Part shown: positions 55,049 to 63,824 of the stretch, piece after piece | Position numbering within the stretch: position 1 is the first letter of the stretch | Layout of the letters: the number at the start of each line of letters is the position of its first letter | DNA from: Kineosporia aurantiaca JCM 3230 | Lineage (GTDB): Bacteria > Actinomycetota > Actinomycetes > Actinomycetales > Kineosporiaceae | Direction: 5' to 3' | Assembly (NCBI GenBank): GCA_000719025.1 | Contig: JODP01000007.1 | Span: 283,061 to 347,060, forward strand | DNA: 64,000 nucleotides | The notes under the pieces: model-generated | Told to the model about the DNA's origin: nothing | What the model saw: only the letters and a program-made list of their open reading frames with translations | The model's database searches: none | Program-made: the position numbers and the translations under genes

Positions 55049-55876
55049 CTAGAGCGCGCCCCCGGCGTCCACGACCATGGTCGTGCCGGTGACGTAGCGG
55101 CCCTCGTCGGAGACCAGGAACAGCACCGCGTTGGTGATGTCGATCGGGTCGGTGACCGGGACCGGGAGGGCGTTCAGGGTGCCCGCGGCGACCAGGAAGT
55201 CGTCGTAGGTCGGGCTCTCCAGGTCGGGGCGGAACAGCTTGTAGGTGGCGTCGTTCAGGATCATCGGGGTGGCCACCGTGGACGGGTGGATGGTGTTGAC
55301 CCGGATGCTGAGCGGCGCCCACTCCTTGGCGGCGGTCTTCATCAGCGAGACCAGGCCGGCCTTGGCTGCCGAGTAGTGGCCGTTGTTGCCGTTGGCGACG
55401 ATCGAGGCCAGCGAGCTGGTGATCACCACGGAACCGCCGCGGCCGCCGGCGATGATGTGCGGCACCGTGGCCTTGAGCGTCTTGAAGGCGCCGCTCAGGT
55501 TGATGTCGATCATCTCGTCCCAGGTGGCCTCGTCCAGGTCGAGCAGCGGGCCGATGCTGGAGATGCCGGCGTTGGCCAGCACGATGTCGAGGCGGCCGAA
55601 CTCGGCCACCCCCTCGTTCGCCACCGCGGTCAGCGCGGCCAGGTCCCGGATGTCGGCGGTGCGGGCGATGATCCGGCGGTCGAGGGCCTCGACCGCCTTG
55701 ACCGTCTCGGCCAGGTCCTCGGCCGTGGCGGTCGGGTAGGGGGCGGACGCCACCTGGTCGACGATGTCGACGGCGATGATGTCGGCGCCCTCCTCGGCCA
55801 GCTTGATCGCGTGGCTGCGGCCCTGACCACGGGCGGCTCCGGTGATGAATGCAACCTTGCCTTCGGCGCGGCCCAT
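55049..55876 (-). CDS. Mycofactocin-coupled SDR family oxidoreductase
   Basis: A 275-residue classical SDR. The motif TGAARGQGRSHA (residues 12-23) is the signature of SDRs whose NAD is held tightly and recycled by mycofactocin. Catalytic Ser and Tyr-Lys are in TSSLAS and YSAAKAG. Probable role is oxidation of a secondary alcohol or carveol-like substrate. ATG at 55876. It diverges from the MftR-like regulator at 56046 across 169 bp. The mycofactocin biosynthesis genes (mftA-F) are not in this window and must be elsewhere if the prediction holds. Confidence 0.85.
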   Translation of the reverse strand: MGRAEGKVAFITGAARGQGRSHAIKLAEEGADIIAVDIVDQVASAPYPTATAEDLAETVKAVEALDRRIIARTADIRDLAALTAVANEGVAEFGRLDIVLANAGISSIGPLLDLDEATWDEMIDINLSGAFKTLKATVPHIIAGGRGGSVVITSSLASIVANGNNGHYSAAKAGLVSLMKTAAKEWAPLSIRVNTIHPSTVATPMILNDATYKLFRPDLESPTYDDFLVAAGTLNALPVPVTDPIDITNAVLFLVSDEGRYVTGTTMVVDAGGAL

Positions 55877-56045
55877 GTCGGCTCCTTCGGGTGGGGTTCG
55901 GGGGAAGCGGCGGGCCCGGTGCGGGAAGGACCGAACCCGGTTATGGCACAGCGTGACGTAACTTAGGGCAGGGATTTGTCCGTTGTCCAGAGTGTGCTGC
56001 CCGAAATGATGCCCTGGTTGGTTGTGAACCCCGGGGTGGGTCACG

Positions 56046-56645
56046 ATGGCGTCCATGACAGGACCTCTCGGTGGTCGCCCGGCCACGACCAGTGCCCGCG
56101 AGCTGGCCGACACGGCCCAGCGGCTGTTCCTGGAGCGCGGTTTCGACGAGGTCGGGGTGGACGACATCGCCGCGGCCGCCGGGGTCAGCCGCCGGACGTT
56201 CTTCCGCTACTTCTCGACCAAGTCCGATGTTCTGTGGGTGGAGACCGCCGCCGAGAACGAGCAGTTCGCTGCGCTGCTGGCCGAGGCCGACCCGGCCGAG
56301 GCCTACGACCAGGTGATCACCCGGGCCGCGCTCACGGTGCAGAGCATCACCACTCCCGCCAAGCGCGACTGGGCTCTGCACCGGGCCCAGCTGGTGTTCA
56401 GCGTGCCCGCAGTGCAGGCCCAGCTGTGGAACGCGTTCACCGGCTGGCGCACCGCCGCCCGCGCGTTCGCGGCCCGACAGACCGGGCGCGACGAGAGCGA
56501 CTTCTTCCCCCTCGCGGTCGGTCAGGCCCTGGTCGCGGCCGTGCTCACCGCGTCCGAGTACTGGGTGAGACATCCGCAGACGGAACTGGAACCGGCCCTA
56601 GTCCGGGCGCTCGCGCTCCAGCTACCGCCTGACCCCCGGTTCTGA
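56046..56645 (+). CDS. TetR-family regulator, MftR-like
   Basis: A 199-residue TetR-type regulator. The HTH 'FDEVGVDDIAAAAGVSRRTFFRYFSTKSDVLWVE' carries the RRTFFRYF-x-TK-x-D signature typical of the mycofactocin regulator MftR group. Ligand domain is helical with no identifiable ligand site (MftR binds acyl-CoAs). Two nearby starts are possible: ATG at 56046 and 56055. It diverges from the mycofactocin-coupled SDR and likely regulates it. A stem-loop terminator follows directly after its stop. Confidence 0.85.
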   Translation: MASMTGPLGGRPATTSARELADTAQRLFLERGFDEVGVDDIAAAAGVSRRTFFRYFSTKSDVLWVETAAENEQFAALLAEADPAEAYDQVITRAALTVQSITTPAKRDWALHRAQLVFSVPAVQAQLWNAFTGWRTAARAFAARQTGRDESDFFPLAVGQALVAAVLTASEYWVRHPQTELEPALVRALALQLPPDPRF

Positions 56646-56676
56646 ACAGCGCCGGCCCGTCGGGGACCGGCGCTGT
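56646..56676. terminator. Bidirectional stem-loop terminator
   Basis: ACAGCGCCGG (56646-56655) and CCGGCGCTGT (56667-56676) make a perfect 10-bp stem with an 11-base loop, starting at the stop codon of the TetR-type gene and just before the convergent aldehyde dehydrogenase stop at 56691. It probably ends both transcripts. Confidence 0.7.
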
Positions 56677-56690
56677 CCGACGGGGGCACC

Positions 56691-58061
56691 TCAATCAGCG
56701 ATGTAGTACAGGCGCTTGTTGGAAAACTCGTCGAAGCCCAGCGGGCCCAGTTCCCGGCCGAAGCCCGAGCGCTTGGTACCGCCGAAGGGCAGCTCCGCGG
56801 CCTCGCCGGCCGGGGTGTTCACGTTGGCCATCCCGACGTCCAGACGACGCGCGATCCGCTTGGCCCGCTCGGTGTCGGTGCTGAACACCGAACCGCCCAG
56901 ACCGAAGCGGGTGGCGTTGGCCAGCTCGACCGCCTCGTCCTCGTTGCTGACCCTGTAGACCACGGCGACCGGCCCGAACAGCTCCTCGTGGAACGCCCGC
57001 ATCTCGCGGGTGACGCCGGTGAGCACCCCCGGCGTGTAGTGCGCCGCCGGACCTTCACCCAGCTCGCCGCCCGCGTGCAGCGTCGCGCCCTTGGCCACCG
57101 CATCCTGCACCAGCGCGTCGATCGACTCCGCGGCCGTGCGCGAGGACATCGGCGCGTGCGTGGCCGGGTCGATCTGGCGGGCCTTCTCGGTCAGCTGGGC
57201 GACGAACTCGTCGTAGACGTCGTCCATCACGATCATCCGCTTGTTCGAGTTGCAGACCTGGCCGTTGTTGTAGACCCGGAAGTCCCAGGCGGTGCCGGCC
57301 ACCTTGGCCACGTCGTCGGTGTCCAGGACCACCATCGGGTCCGAGCCGCCGAGCTCCAGCACACACTTCTTCAGGTACTTCCCGGCCAGCTGGGCCACCA
57401 CCGCACCGGCCCGCTCCGAGCCGGTCAGCGACACCCCCTGCACCCGCGGGTCGGCGATGATCGTCTCGATCTGCTCGTGCGTGGCGAAGACGTTGACGTA
57501 CGCACCGTCCGGCACCCCCGCGTCCTTCATGATCTGCGCAACGGCCAGCGCGGTCCGGGGGACCGACTCGGCGTGCTTGAGGATCACGGTGTTACCCAGC
57601 ACCAGGTTCGGCGCCGCGAACCGGGCGATCTGGTAGGTCGGGAAGTTCCACGGCATGATCCCCAGCACCGCGCCCACCGGCCGGTACTCGACCATCGCCG
57701 TGCCGCCGGTGTCGCTGCTGGTCGGGATCGGCCGGTCGGCGGCCAGCTTGGGGCCCTCGGCCGCGTAGTAGCCGAAGATCGCCTGGCTGAACTCCGACTC
57801 CTCCTTGCCCTCCTCGAACGCCTTGCCCATCTCCTCCTGGGAGAGCCGGGCCAGCTCCTCGGCCCGCTCGGCGAACAGGTCGGAGACCTTCTGCACGATC
57901 GCCGCGCGCTCGGTGATCGGCACCTCCCGCCAGGCGCCGAAGGCGGTGTCGGCGGCGGCGACGGCCTGCTCGATCTCGGCGTCGGTGGCGAACGGGAAGG
58001 TCTCCCGGACCTCACCGGTGGCGGGGTCGGTCACCTGGAACGGCGGCTGTGTGGGGCTCAT
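56691..58061 (-). CDS. NAD(P)-dependent aldehyde dehydrogenase (succinate-semialdehyde type)
   Basis: A 456-residue ALDH. The catalytic Glu is in CVLELGGSDPM and the nucleophile Cys in YNNGQVCNSNKR. The cofactor-binding 'PWNFPTYQIARFAAPNLVLGNTVILKHAESVP' and the C-terminal 'PFGGTKRSGFGRELGPLGFDEFSNKRL' match succinate-semialdehyde dehydrogenases (GabD/Sad type), though chain length is slightly short at the N-terminus. ATG at 58061. Oxidises a semialdehyde to the acid. It diverges from the acyl-CoA dehydrogenase gene (54 bp), so both may share regulation. Confidence 0.9.
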   Translation of the reverse strand: MSPTQPPFQVTDPATGEVRETFPFATDAEIEQAVAAADTAFGAWREVPITERAAIVQKVSDLFAERAEELARLSQEEMGKAFEEGKEESEFSQAIFGYYAAEGPKLAADRPIPTSSDTGGTAMVEYRPVGAVLGIMPWNFPTYQIARFAAPNLVLGNTVILKHAESVPRTALAVAQIMKDAGVPDGAYVNVFATHEQIETIIADPRVQGVSLTGSERAGAVVAQLAGKYLKKCVLELGGSDPMVVLDTDDVAKVAGTAWDFRVYNNGQVCNSNKRMIVMDDVYDEFVAQLTEKARQIDPATHAPMSSRTAAESIDALVQDAVAKGATLHAGGELGEGPAAHYTPGVLTGVTREMRAFHEELFGPVAVVYRVSNEDEAVELANATRFGLGGSVFSTDTERAKRIARRLDVGMANVNTPAGEAAELPFGGTKRSGFGRELGPLGFDEFSNKRLYYIAD

Positions 58062-58115
58062 CCGGCATCTCCTGCGGGGCTGAATTCTGGGTGGGCAGAG
58101 CTTAACTTTGGCAGC

Positions 58116-59291
58116 ATGGACCCCATCGCTGTGGCCGTTGACCTTGCCAGTTCCGACGATCTGCTCACGCCCGACGAACGCGACGTGCGCAGCGCGGTCC
58201 GGGCGCTGGCCCAGGCCCGGATCGAGCCCTACGTGGCGGACTGGTTCGAACGCGGCACCGTGGACGACCCGCGTGGGCTGACGCGCGAGCTCGGGAAGCA
58301 GGGCGTGCTGGGCATGCACCTGACCGGCTACGGCTGCGCCGGGATGAGCGCCACCCAGTACGGCCTGACCTGCATGGAGCTGGAGGCGGTGGACTCCGGC
58401 ATCCGCTCGCTGGTCTCGGTGCAGGGGTCGCTGGCGATGTACGCGCTCTGGCGGCACGCCGAGGAGTCGGTCAAGCAGGAGTGGCTGCCCCGGATGGCGG
58501 CCGGCGAGGCGATCGGCTGCTTCGGCCTGACCGAGCCCGACCACGGCTCGGACCCCTCCGGAATGCGGACCCGGGCCCGGCGGGACGGCTCGGACTGGGT
58601 GATCGACGGCGGCAAGATGTGGATCACCAACGGCTCGATCGCCGATGTCGCGGTGATCTGGGCGCAGACCGAGGAGGGCATCCGCGGCTTCGCCGTGCCC
58701 ACCTCGACGCCGGGCTTCAGCGCGCACGAGATCAAGCACAAACTGTCCTTACGCGCATCGATCACCAGCGAACTGGTCCTCGACGACGTCCGGGTGCCCG
58801 GATCGGCGATGTTCCCGGACGTGCGCGGTCTCGGCGGGCCGCTGTCCTGCCTGAACGAGGCCCGCTTCGGCATCATCTGGGGCTCGCTGGGTGCTGCCCG
58901 CACCTGCCTCACCGCTGCGCTGCGCTACTCGATCGAACGCGAGCAGTTCGGTCGCCCCATCGCCGGATTCCAGCTGACCCAGCAGAAGCTCGCGGACATG
59001 GAACTGGAGTACACCAAGGGTCTGCTACTGGCGCTGCACCTTTCCCGCCGTAAGGAACAGGGCGTGCTGCGGCCGGAACAGGTGAGCCTGGGCAAGCTGA
59101 ACAACGTGCGCGAGGCCCTGAAGATCTGCCGTACGGCCCGGACCATCCTCGGGGCGAACGGGATCTCGTTGGAGTACCCGGTGATCCGGCACATGAACAA
59201 CCTGGAGTCGGTGCTCACCTACGAGGGGACGGTCGAGATGCACACGCTGGTGATCGGGAAGGCGATGACCGGGGTGGACGCGTTCCGGTGA
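58116..59291 (+). CDS. Acyl-CoA dehydrogenase, glutaryl-CoA-dehydrogenase-like
   Basis: A 391-residue FAD enzyme. 'CFGLTEPDHGSDPSGM' is the first ACAD signature, 'KMWITNGSIADVAVIWA' the FAD-contact strand, and the catalytic Glu lies in TYEGTVEMHTLVIG (GCDH has YEGTHDIH). 'ILGANGISLEYPVIRHMNNLESV' is the glutaryl-CoA-type ending. It may decarboxylate glutaryl-CoA or dehydrogenate a related acyl-CoA; the Arg of GCDH that binds the carboxylate cannot be placed with confidence. Its stop overlaps the methyltransferase start (GTGA). Confidence 0.85.
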   Translation: MDPIAVAVDLASSDDLLTPDERDVRSAVRALAQARIEPYVADWFERGTVDDPRGLTRELGKQGVLGMHLTGYGCAGMSATQYGLTCMELEAVDSGIRSLVSVQGSLAMYALWRHAEESVKQEWLPRMAAGEAIGCFGLTEPDHGSDPSGMRTRARRDGSDWVIDGGKMWITNGSIADVAVIWAQTEEGIRGFAVPTSTPGFSAHEIKHKLSLRASITSELVLDDVRVPGSAMFPDVRGLGGPLSCLNEARFGIIWGSLGAARTCLTAALRYSIEREQFGRPIAGFQLTQQKLADMELEYTKGLLLALHLSRRKEQGVLRPEQVSLGKLNNVREALKICRTARTILGANGISLEYPVIRHMNNLESVLTYEGTVEMHTLVIGKAMTGVDAFR

Positions 59292-59914
59292 GTTCACTGG
59301 AGGGACGCTCGCCCACCAGTCACGAGCGCCGGACCGGAGAACCCTGGGACGCGTCGTACGCGGACGGCCCGGCGCCCTGGGACCTCGAACGACCCCAGCC
59401 GGCGCTGGTCCGGGTGGCCTCCGAATTTCGGGGGAGGCTTTTGGACGCCGGGTGCGGGACGGGTGAGAACGCCCTGTTCGCGGCGGGGCTGGGACTGCCC
59501 GTCCGGGGTTTCGACGTGGCTCCGAGGGCGCTCGCGGTGGCCCGGGAGAAGGCGCTGGCCCGGGGACTGAGCGTGGACTTCGTGCTCGCCGACGCACTCG
59601 ATCTGGCCGGCCTGGGGCGTCCGTTCGCCACGGTGCTGGACTGCGGGCTCTTCCACACCTTCGACGCGCAGGAGCGCCCGAAGTACGTAGCCGGCCTGGC
59701 GGCGGTGACCGAGCCGGGCGGCACGCTGCATCTGCTGTGCTTCAGCGATCAGGGGCCGGAGACCGGACCGCACCCGGTGAGCCGGGAACAGGTGGGTGCG
59801 GCCTTCCGCCCGGAGACCGGGTGGGAGGTCGGCCGGATCGTCCCGGAACGGGTCGAGACGCGCTATCACGAGCACGGGGCACCGGCCTGGCTGGCCACGA
59901 TCGTCCGCCGATGA
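59288..59914 (+). CDS. Class I SAM-dependent methyltransferase (TehB/TPMT-like)
   Basis: A 208-residue methyltransferase. 'WDASYADGPAPWDLERPQPALV' is the typical lead-in of this TehB/TPMT-like group; motif I is LLDAGCGTGENALFAA; 'VRGFDVAPRALAVAREKA' supplies the acidic residue; FATVLDCGLFHTF is motif IV. Acceptor unknown, perhaps a thiol, tellurite or xenobiotic. GTG start inside the stop of the upstream acyl-CoA dehydrogenase gene, giving translational coupling, although the functional link is not clear. Confidence 0.85.
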   Translation: MSSLEGRSPTSHERRTGEPWDASYADGPAPWDLERPQPALVRVASEFRGRLLDAGCGTGENALFAAGLGLPVRGFDVAPRALAVAREKALARGLSVDFVLADALDLAGLGRPFATVLDCGLFHTFDAQERPKYVAGLAAVTEPGGTLHLLCFSDQGPETGPHPVSREQVGAAFRPETGWEVGRIVPERVETRYHEHGAPAWLATIVRR

Positions 59915-60016
59915 GGCCAGATCGGATCCGCAGTCGGGGCCGGGGTGGTGCTGGTCCGGGGCTGGTCCGGTGCATCCGATCCGGTTCTGTCGGTGGGCCG
60001 GGCTAGGGTTTCCGCT

Positions 60017-60883
60017 GTGACCCTGACCCTCATGGCTGTCCATGCTCATCCCGACGACGAGGCCACCGGCACCGGCGGCGTGTTCGCCAAGGCGGTGGCC
60101 GAAGGCTTCCGCACCGTGCTGGTGACCTGCACCGACGGGCGCTGTGGCGACGGCCCGGGCGGAGTGAAGCCCGGGCAGGCGGGGCACGATCCGGAGGCCG
60201 TCGTCGCAGTGCGGATGGGCGAGCTGGACCGCAGCGCCAAGATCCTCGGGCTGGACGCGGTGGAGCGGCTGGGCTACCACGACTCGGGAATGATGGGCTG
60301 GCCGACCAACGAGGCGCCCGGCGCGTTCTGGGGCGTGCCGCTGAGCGAGTCCTCGGCCCGGCTGGCCGACCTGATGCGGCAGTACCGGCCCGACGTGGTG
60401 GTCACCTACGACCCGAACGGCGTCTACGGGCATCCCGACCACATCCAGGCCCACCGCATCACCATGGCCGCCCTCGACCTGCTCGAGGGCGAGGACTGGC
60501 AGCCCGCCAAGGTCTACTGGTCCTCGCCGCCCTACTCGCAGATGAAGGCCTGGGGCGATCTCACCCGCGAGTTCGGCACCGAGGAGGAGAAGGCCGAGGT
60601 CGCCAAGTACGAGGCGGAGGCCGACGCCAAGCTGGCCCGCGGCGAGCGCCTGCCGATGGGCCTGCCCGACGAGGAGATCACCACCTGGGTCGACGTGAAG
60701 CCCTGGGGCGCGCAGAAGTTCGAGGCCCTGTCGGCGCACTCCAGCCAGTCCGACAGCGCCATGATGCTCGGGCTCGGCGTCGAGCGGTTCACCGGCATGA
60801 TGGGGGTCGAGACGTTCCAGCGGGTCCGCGACACCACCGGCGCCCCCACCCCCGAGGCCGACCTGTTCGACGGGCTGCGCTGA
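60017..60883 (+). CDS. mca: Mycothiol S-conjugate amidase (PIG-L family)
   Basis: A 288-residue PIG-L deacetylase. The zinc motif AHPDDE is at residues 10-15, the second His pair in 'DPNGVYGHPDHIQAH', and 'VTCTDGRCGDGP' fits the mycothiol branch. Length and the C-terminal 'HSSQSDSAMMLGLG' favour Mca, which cleaves mycothiol conjugates during detoxification, over MshB, which makes mycothiol; I cannot exclude the latter fully. GTG start 103 bases after the methyltransferase stop. Shows the organism uses mycothiol. Confidence 0.85.
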   Translation: MTLTLMAVHAHPDDEATGTGGVFAKAVAEGFRTVLVTCTDGRCGDGPGGVKPGQAGHDPEAVVAVRMGELDRSAKILGLDAVERLGYHDSGMMGWPTNEAPGAFWGVPLSESSARLADLMRQYRPDVVVTYDPNGVYGHPDHIQAHRITMAALDLLEGEDWQPAKVYWSSPPYSQMKAWGDLTREFGTEEEKAEVAKYEAEADAKLARGERLPMGLPDEEITTWVDVKPWGAQKFEALSAHSSQSDSAMMLGLGVERFTGMMGVETFQRVRDTTGAPTPEADLFDGLR

Positions 60884-60906
60884 GGCCCGTCACGAGCCTC
60901 AAGGTC

Positions 60907-61500
60907 TCACCAGCCCCAGTCCTCGACCGCCCAGCCGCTGCCCGGATCGCCCACCAGCTTCACCACCTGGGTGTTCAGCAGCGGGTGGGCGGCCGCGTAG
61001 GGCACGTCCACGTCCTTGGCCCGGGCCGCCACCCAGGTCCGGATGGCGGCGCCGTGACTGACCACCGCCGCGCAGGCCGAACCGGCCGCGGCGATCTCCG
61101 CGACCGCGCGGTCGTAGCGGCCGAACGCCTCGGCCCCGTCCGGGCCACCCGGCATCCGTAGGTCCGTGCGCCCCTCCGCCCAGCTCAGCACCACCTTCAC
61201 GTACACCTGCACCGACTCCTCGTCGGAGTTCATCTCCAGATCGCCGGCGTCCCACTCGCGCAGACCGTCGTGGATCCGCACGTCCAGGGCCCGGGCCGCG
61301 GCCAGCGGCGCGATGGTCTGCTGGGTCCGCACCAGGGTGGAGGCGTGCAGGGCGTCGATCGGCTCCTCCCGCAGCCGCTCCACCAGCAGTTCGGCCTGCT
61401 CACGGCCCAGGTCGGTGAGGTCCGCGCCGGGGCGGGCGGTGTCCAGGGATCCGCTCACGTTGGAGGTGGTCTGGCCGTGACGGATGAGCAGGAGACGCAT
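60907..61500 (-). CDS. Histidine phosphatase (phosphoglycerate-mutase-like)
   Basis: A 197-residue histidine phosphatase. The phospho-His motif RHGQTTSN is at the N-terminus (residues 7-14), the acid Glu lies in LREWDAGD and the second His in VVSHGAAIRTW. 'GREQAELLVERL' and 'ASTLVRTQQTIAPLA' are the family helices. Closest to the actinobacterial GpmB/CobC-like group with unknown substrate. ATG at 61500. It is convergent with mca (24 bp between stops). Confidence 0.9.
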   Translation of the reverse strand: MRLLLIRHGQTTSNVSGSLDTARPGADLTDLGREQAELLVERLREEPIDALHASTLVRTQQTIAPLAAARALDVRIHDGLREWDAGDLEMNSDEESVQVYVKVVLSWAEGRTDLRMPGGPDGAEAFGRYDRAVAEIAAAGSACAAVVSHGAAIRTWVAARAKDVDVPYAAAHPLLNTQVVKLVGDPGSGWAVEDWGW

Positions 61501-61662
61501 GGACGAGCCTTGTCTGTGGGGCGAGCCGGGGGTACGCCCATCTTCACCCAGGCGGCCGGACGGTCCTGACCGGGTCGGTCAAGGGCCGGGAATGATCGTG
61601 AGCCCAGCGGCCCTCTTAGGATGTCCGCGCCGAACGCCGTTCTCTCCCGCACCAGGAAGATC

Positions 61663-62199
61663 ATGAATCTCTACCTGCGCCTGTTCCTGCTCAATCTGCT
61701 CGTCCGGGTCCGGCCCAAGGTCGACCTGTGGCAGGGCTCGCGCACCACGTTCCGGGTGCTGCCGAACGACCTGGACGTCTTCCGGCACCTGACCAACAGC
61801 CGCTACCTGGCCTTCTGCGACCTCGGCCGGCTCGACCTGCTGATCCGGGCCAAGTACTGGGCCGAGGTCAAGCGCCGCAACTGGTTCCCGGTGGTCACCG
61901 CGCAGACCATCACCTACCGGCGCTCGCTCACGCTCTGGCAGAAGTTCGACGTCCAGACCAGGCTGGTCGGCTTCGACGACAAGCACTCCTACCTCGAGCA
62001 GACCTTCCTCTCCCGCAGCGGCGAGATCATGGCCCGCGCCGTGGTCCAGATCCGGTTCCTCAAGCGCAGCGGCGGCTCGGTGCTGAAAGAGGAATTGCTG
62101 GACGCCGCGGGCGGCTCACCGGTGGACCTGGAACTACCGCTGTGGGTCAAGGAATGGGCGGAGAGCGTGCGCATCGCGCCTAATGGCGAGGCGGCCTGA
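61663..62199 (+). CDS. Acyl-CoA thioesterase-like hot-dog-fold protein (THEM6/4HBT family)
   Basis: A 178-residue hot-dog protein. 'TFRVLPNDLDVFRHLTNSRYLAFCDLGRLDLL' is the typical first strand and long helix of 4-hydroxybenzoyl-CoA-thioesterase-like proteins; the Asp and Asn (LTNSRY) positions are kept. An N-terminal hydrophobic patch ('LYLRLFLLNLLVRV') resembles the anchor of THEM6-like proteins. It probably hydrolyses an acyl-CoA, or binds it. ATG at 61663 behind AGGAAGATC is preferred to the ATG at 61621. Its 3' end overlaps the convergent GNAT gene by 20 bp. Confidence 0.8.
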   Translation: MNLYLRLFLLNLLVRVRPKVDLWQGSRTTFRVLPNDLDVFRHLTNSRYLAFCDLGRLDLLIRAKYWAEVKRRNWFPVVTAQTITYRRSLTLWQKFDVQTRLVGFDDKHSYLEQTFLSRSGEIMARAVVQIRFLKRSGGSVLKEELLDAAGGSPVDLELPLWVKEWAESVRIAPNGEAA

Positions 62200-62623
62200 C
62201 CATGAAGACGTCCAGGGCATCCTCATGCTCGAAGACGAACCCGTGACGCTCGTACAGACGCCGCGCCGGGCTCTGCTGCAGAACGTCCAGGCGCACCGGC
62301 ATCCTGGCCGCGTCGCACTCCTCCAGCAGCGCGCTCAGCACCGCGCTGCCCAGGCCCCGCCCCTGGAACTGCGGCACCAGGTAGAACTGTTCCAGCCAAC
62401 GGCAGTCCTCGGCCTGCCGTAAGGCGACGCACCCCGCGAAAACCCCACCCACCTCGATGATGCGGCAGTTGGCCGGCACGTAGCGCACATGGAAGTAGTG
62501 CCGGGCCGACTCCTCGCTCCAGGGGCGCAGCCGTTCGAGATGCTCGCGGATCACCAGGACCTTCAGATCGGCGATGCGCTCGGCGTCTTCGGGAGTTGCG
62601 GGGCGGAAGGTCCAGTCGGCCAT
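62180..62623 (-). CDS. GNAT-family N-acetyltransferase
   Basis: A 147-residue GNAT. The acetyl-CoA loop is in 'LEQFYLVPQFQGRGLGSAVLSALLEEC' (QFQGRGLG), with the preceding motif 'GGVFAGCVALRQAEDCRWLEQF' and the C-terminal 'ARRLYERHGFVFEHED'. Fits the small-substrate acetyltransferases (amino acid, antibiotic or protein N-terminus); no specific assignment. ATG at 62623. Located 82 bp from the divergent DinB-like gene. Confidence 0.9.
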   Translation of the reverse strand: MADWTFRPATPEDAERIADLKVLVIREHLERLRPWSEESARHYFHVRYVPANCRIIEVGGVFAGCVALRQAEDCRWLEQFYLVPQFQGRGLGSAVLSALLEECDAARMPVRLDVLQQSPARRLYERHGFVFEHEDALDVFMVRPPRH

Positions 62624-62704
62624 GGGGTGGATCCTAAAGGGCAGCGGGGGATGGCACTTTAAGCCTGAGGACGATTCGGGCCGGCCGCCACCGTTGCCCC
62701 GCTG

Positions 62705-63256
62705 ATGATCACGTGGGAAGGTCGCCGGATGGAGTCCTCGCGGCGTGGTCTGCTTCGCTGGCAGTTCGATCTGGCCTGGTCGTTCTTCGAGTACCACCTG
62801 GAGCGGCTGGAGGAGGCGGACTTCCTCTGGGAGCCGGGTCCCGTGTGCTGGACGATGCACGCGCAGCCGGACGGCTCCTGGACGCCGGACTGGGCCGACA
62901 GCGCTCCCGACCCGATCCCGGTCCCGACCATCGCCTGGACCACCTGGCACCTGGGCTGGTGGCTGGGCAGCGCGCTGGAGCACGCCTCGGGCCGCGCCCC
63001 GCTGGACCCGCTGGAGGTCGAGTGGCCCGGGGTGGGGGAGCCGGCCATCGCCTGGTTGCGCGAACTGGGTGAACAGTGGGTGGGAATTCTCGACGAGCTG
63101 CTGGACGCCGGCCTCGACTCCCCGGCTTCGTTCCCCTGGCCGGTGGATGCCGAACGCACGGTGGCGGACATGGCCGCGTGGGTGAACGCGGAGCTGATGA
63201 AGAACGCGGCGGAGATCGGGACGATCCGCCTGCTGCGGGCCTCGGGCGCCAAGTAG
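62705..63256 (+). CDS. DinB-superfamily protein
   Basis: A 183-residue DinB-like four-helix-bundle protein. The helical pattern 'LLRWQFDLAWSFFEYHLERLEEADFLWEPGPVCWTMHA' and 'TIAWTTWHLGWWLGSALEHASG' place His residues in the positions that bind the metal in DinB/bacillithiol-S-transferase folds; the third His region is weaker. In mycothiol producers such proteins are thought to be mycothiol-dependent S-transferases or isomerases; consistent with the Mca gene nearby, but unproven. ATG at 62705. Confidence 0.8.
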   Translation: MITWEGRRMESSRRGLLRWQFDLAWSFFEYHLERLEEADFLWEPGPVCWTMHAQPDGSWTPDWADSAPDPIPVPTIAWTTWHLGWWLGSALEHASGRAPLDPLEVEWPGVGEPAIAWLRELGEQWVGILDELLDAGLDSPASFPWPVDAERTVADMAAWVNAELMKNAAEIGTIRLLRASGAK

Positions 63257-63298
63257 CTTTCGTTACCCGGTTGTGACGCAGGACTCTCGGACCCGGGC

Positions 63299-63327
63299 TG
63301 GACGGGTCCGGTCGAGCTGAGTAATGT
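63299..63327 (+). promoter_or_regulatory. Possible upstream rRNA promoter
   Basis: TGGACG (63299-63304) and TAATGT (63322-63327) are separated by 17 bp, a fair vegetative promoter pair in the otherwise gene-free 568 bp before the 16S gene. It could be a second, upstream rrn promoter. Weak match to -35. Confidence 0.35.
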
Positions 63328-63533
63328 TCTCCAAGGGTTTTCGGCGGGTGCGCAAGCAGCCGTCGACACCATGGGAGCAACGGACACCTCGGTGGACGGT
63401 CTCGCGGTGGTAAGCCCTTTTCCTCCAGCCCAAGCTGAGACGATTCTGCGCGCCCTCCGGGGTGGGCTCAATAGTCATTGCCGAAAGCCGGCAGGAAATG
63501 TTCCATCCCCGGTAATCCCCGCGAAATGCGGAT

Positions 63534-63563
63534 TTGACCGGGGCGCGAGCGAAGGGCTAACGT
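63534..63563 (+). promoter_or_regulatory. Main rRNA operon promoter
   Basis: TTGACC (63534-63539) and TAACGT (63558-63563) are spaced 18 bp apart, matching vegetative actinobacterial rrn promoters, in the region about 260 bp before the 16S 5' end. The gap from 63257 to 63824 contains no gene I can support, only this promoter, the leader and processing structures. Confidence 0.7.
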
Positions 63564-63615
63564 TCTTCTCAGTCGCCCCGAGCGAAAGCCGAAAGGCCTA
63601 CAGCCCGGGAGCGTC

Positions 63616-63638
63616 CGCTCCTTGAGAACTCAACAGCG
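63616..63638 (+). promoter_or_regulatory. rrn leader antitermination/processing element (boxA-like)
   Basis: The sequence CTTGAGAACTCAACAGCG (63621-63638) within this stretch is the conserved leader element of actinobacterial rRNA operons, similar to the mycobacterial box TTGTTTGAGAACTCAATAG, thought to be needed for antitermination and rRNA processing. A short hairpin CGTCT-TTC-AGACG (63665-63677) followed by GTTTTCTT lies downstream. Confidence 0.75.
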
Positions 63639-63824
63639 CATCTGAACAACCGATGCCAATTGATCGTCTTTCAGACGGTTTTCTTGGCTGATGGATCAGG
63701 TCCTCGTCGTACCGGCCCCCGTCGGTAGGGCGGTTCACAGGGTCTGGTTCTTATTGGTCAGGATACTCTTTGTATTACTTCGCAAGGCTTTTTTTCAGTT
63801 GGTAAAACACTGATAGAAAAGTTA

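Noticed and set aside
63371..63625. Small open frame upstream of the 16S gene
   Set aside because: It spans the rrn promoter region, has no family likeness and loses the codon bias seen in real genes.
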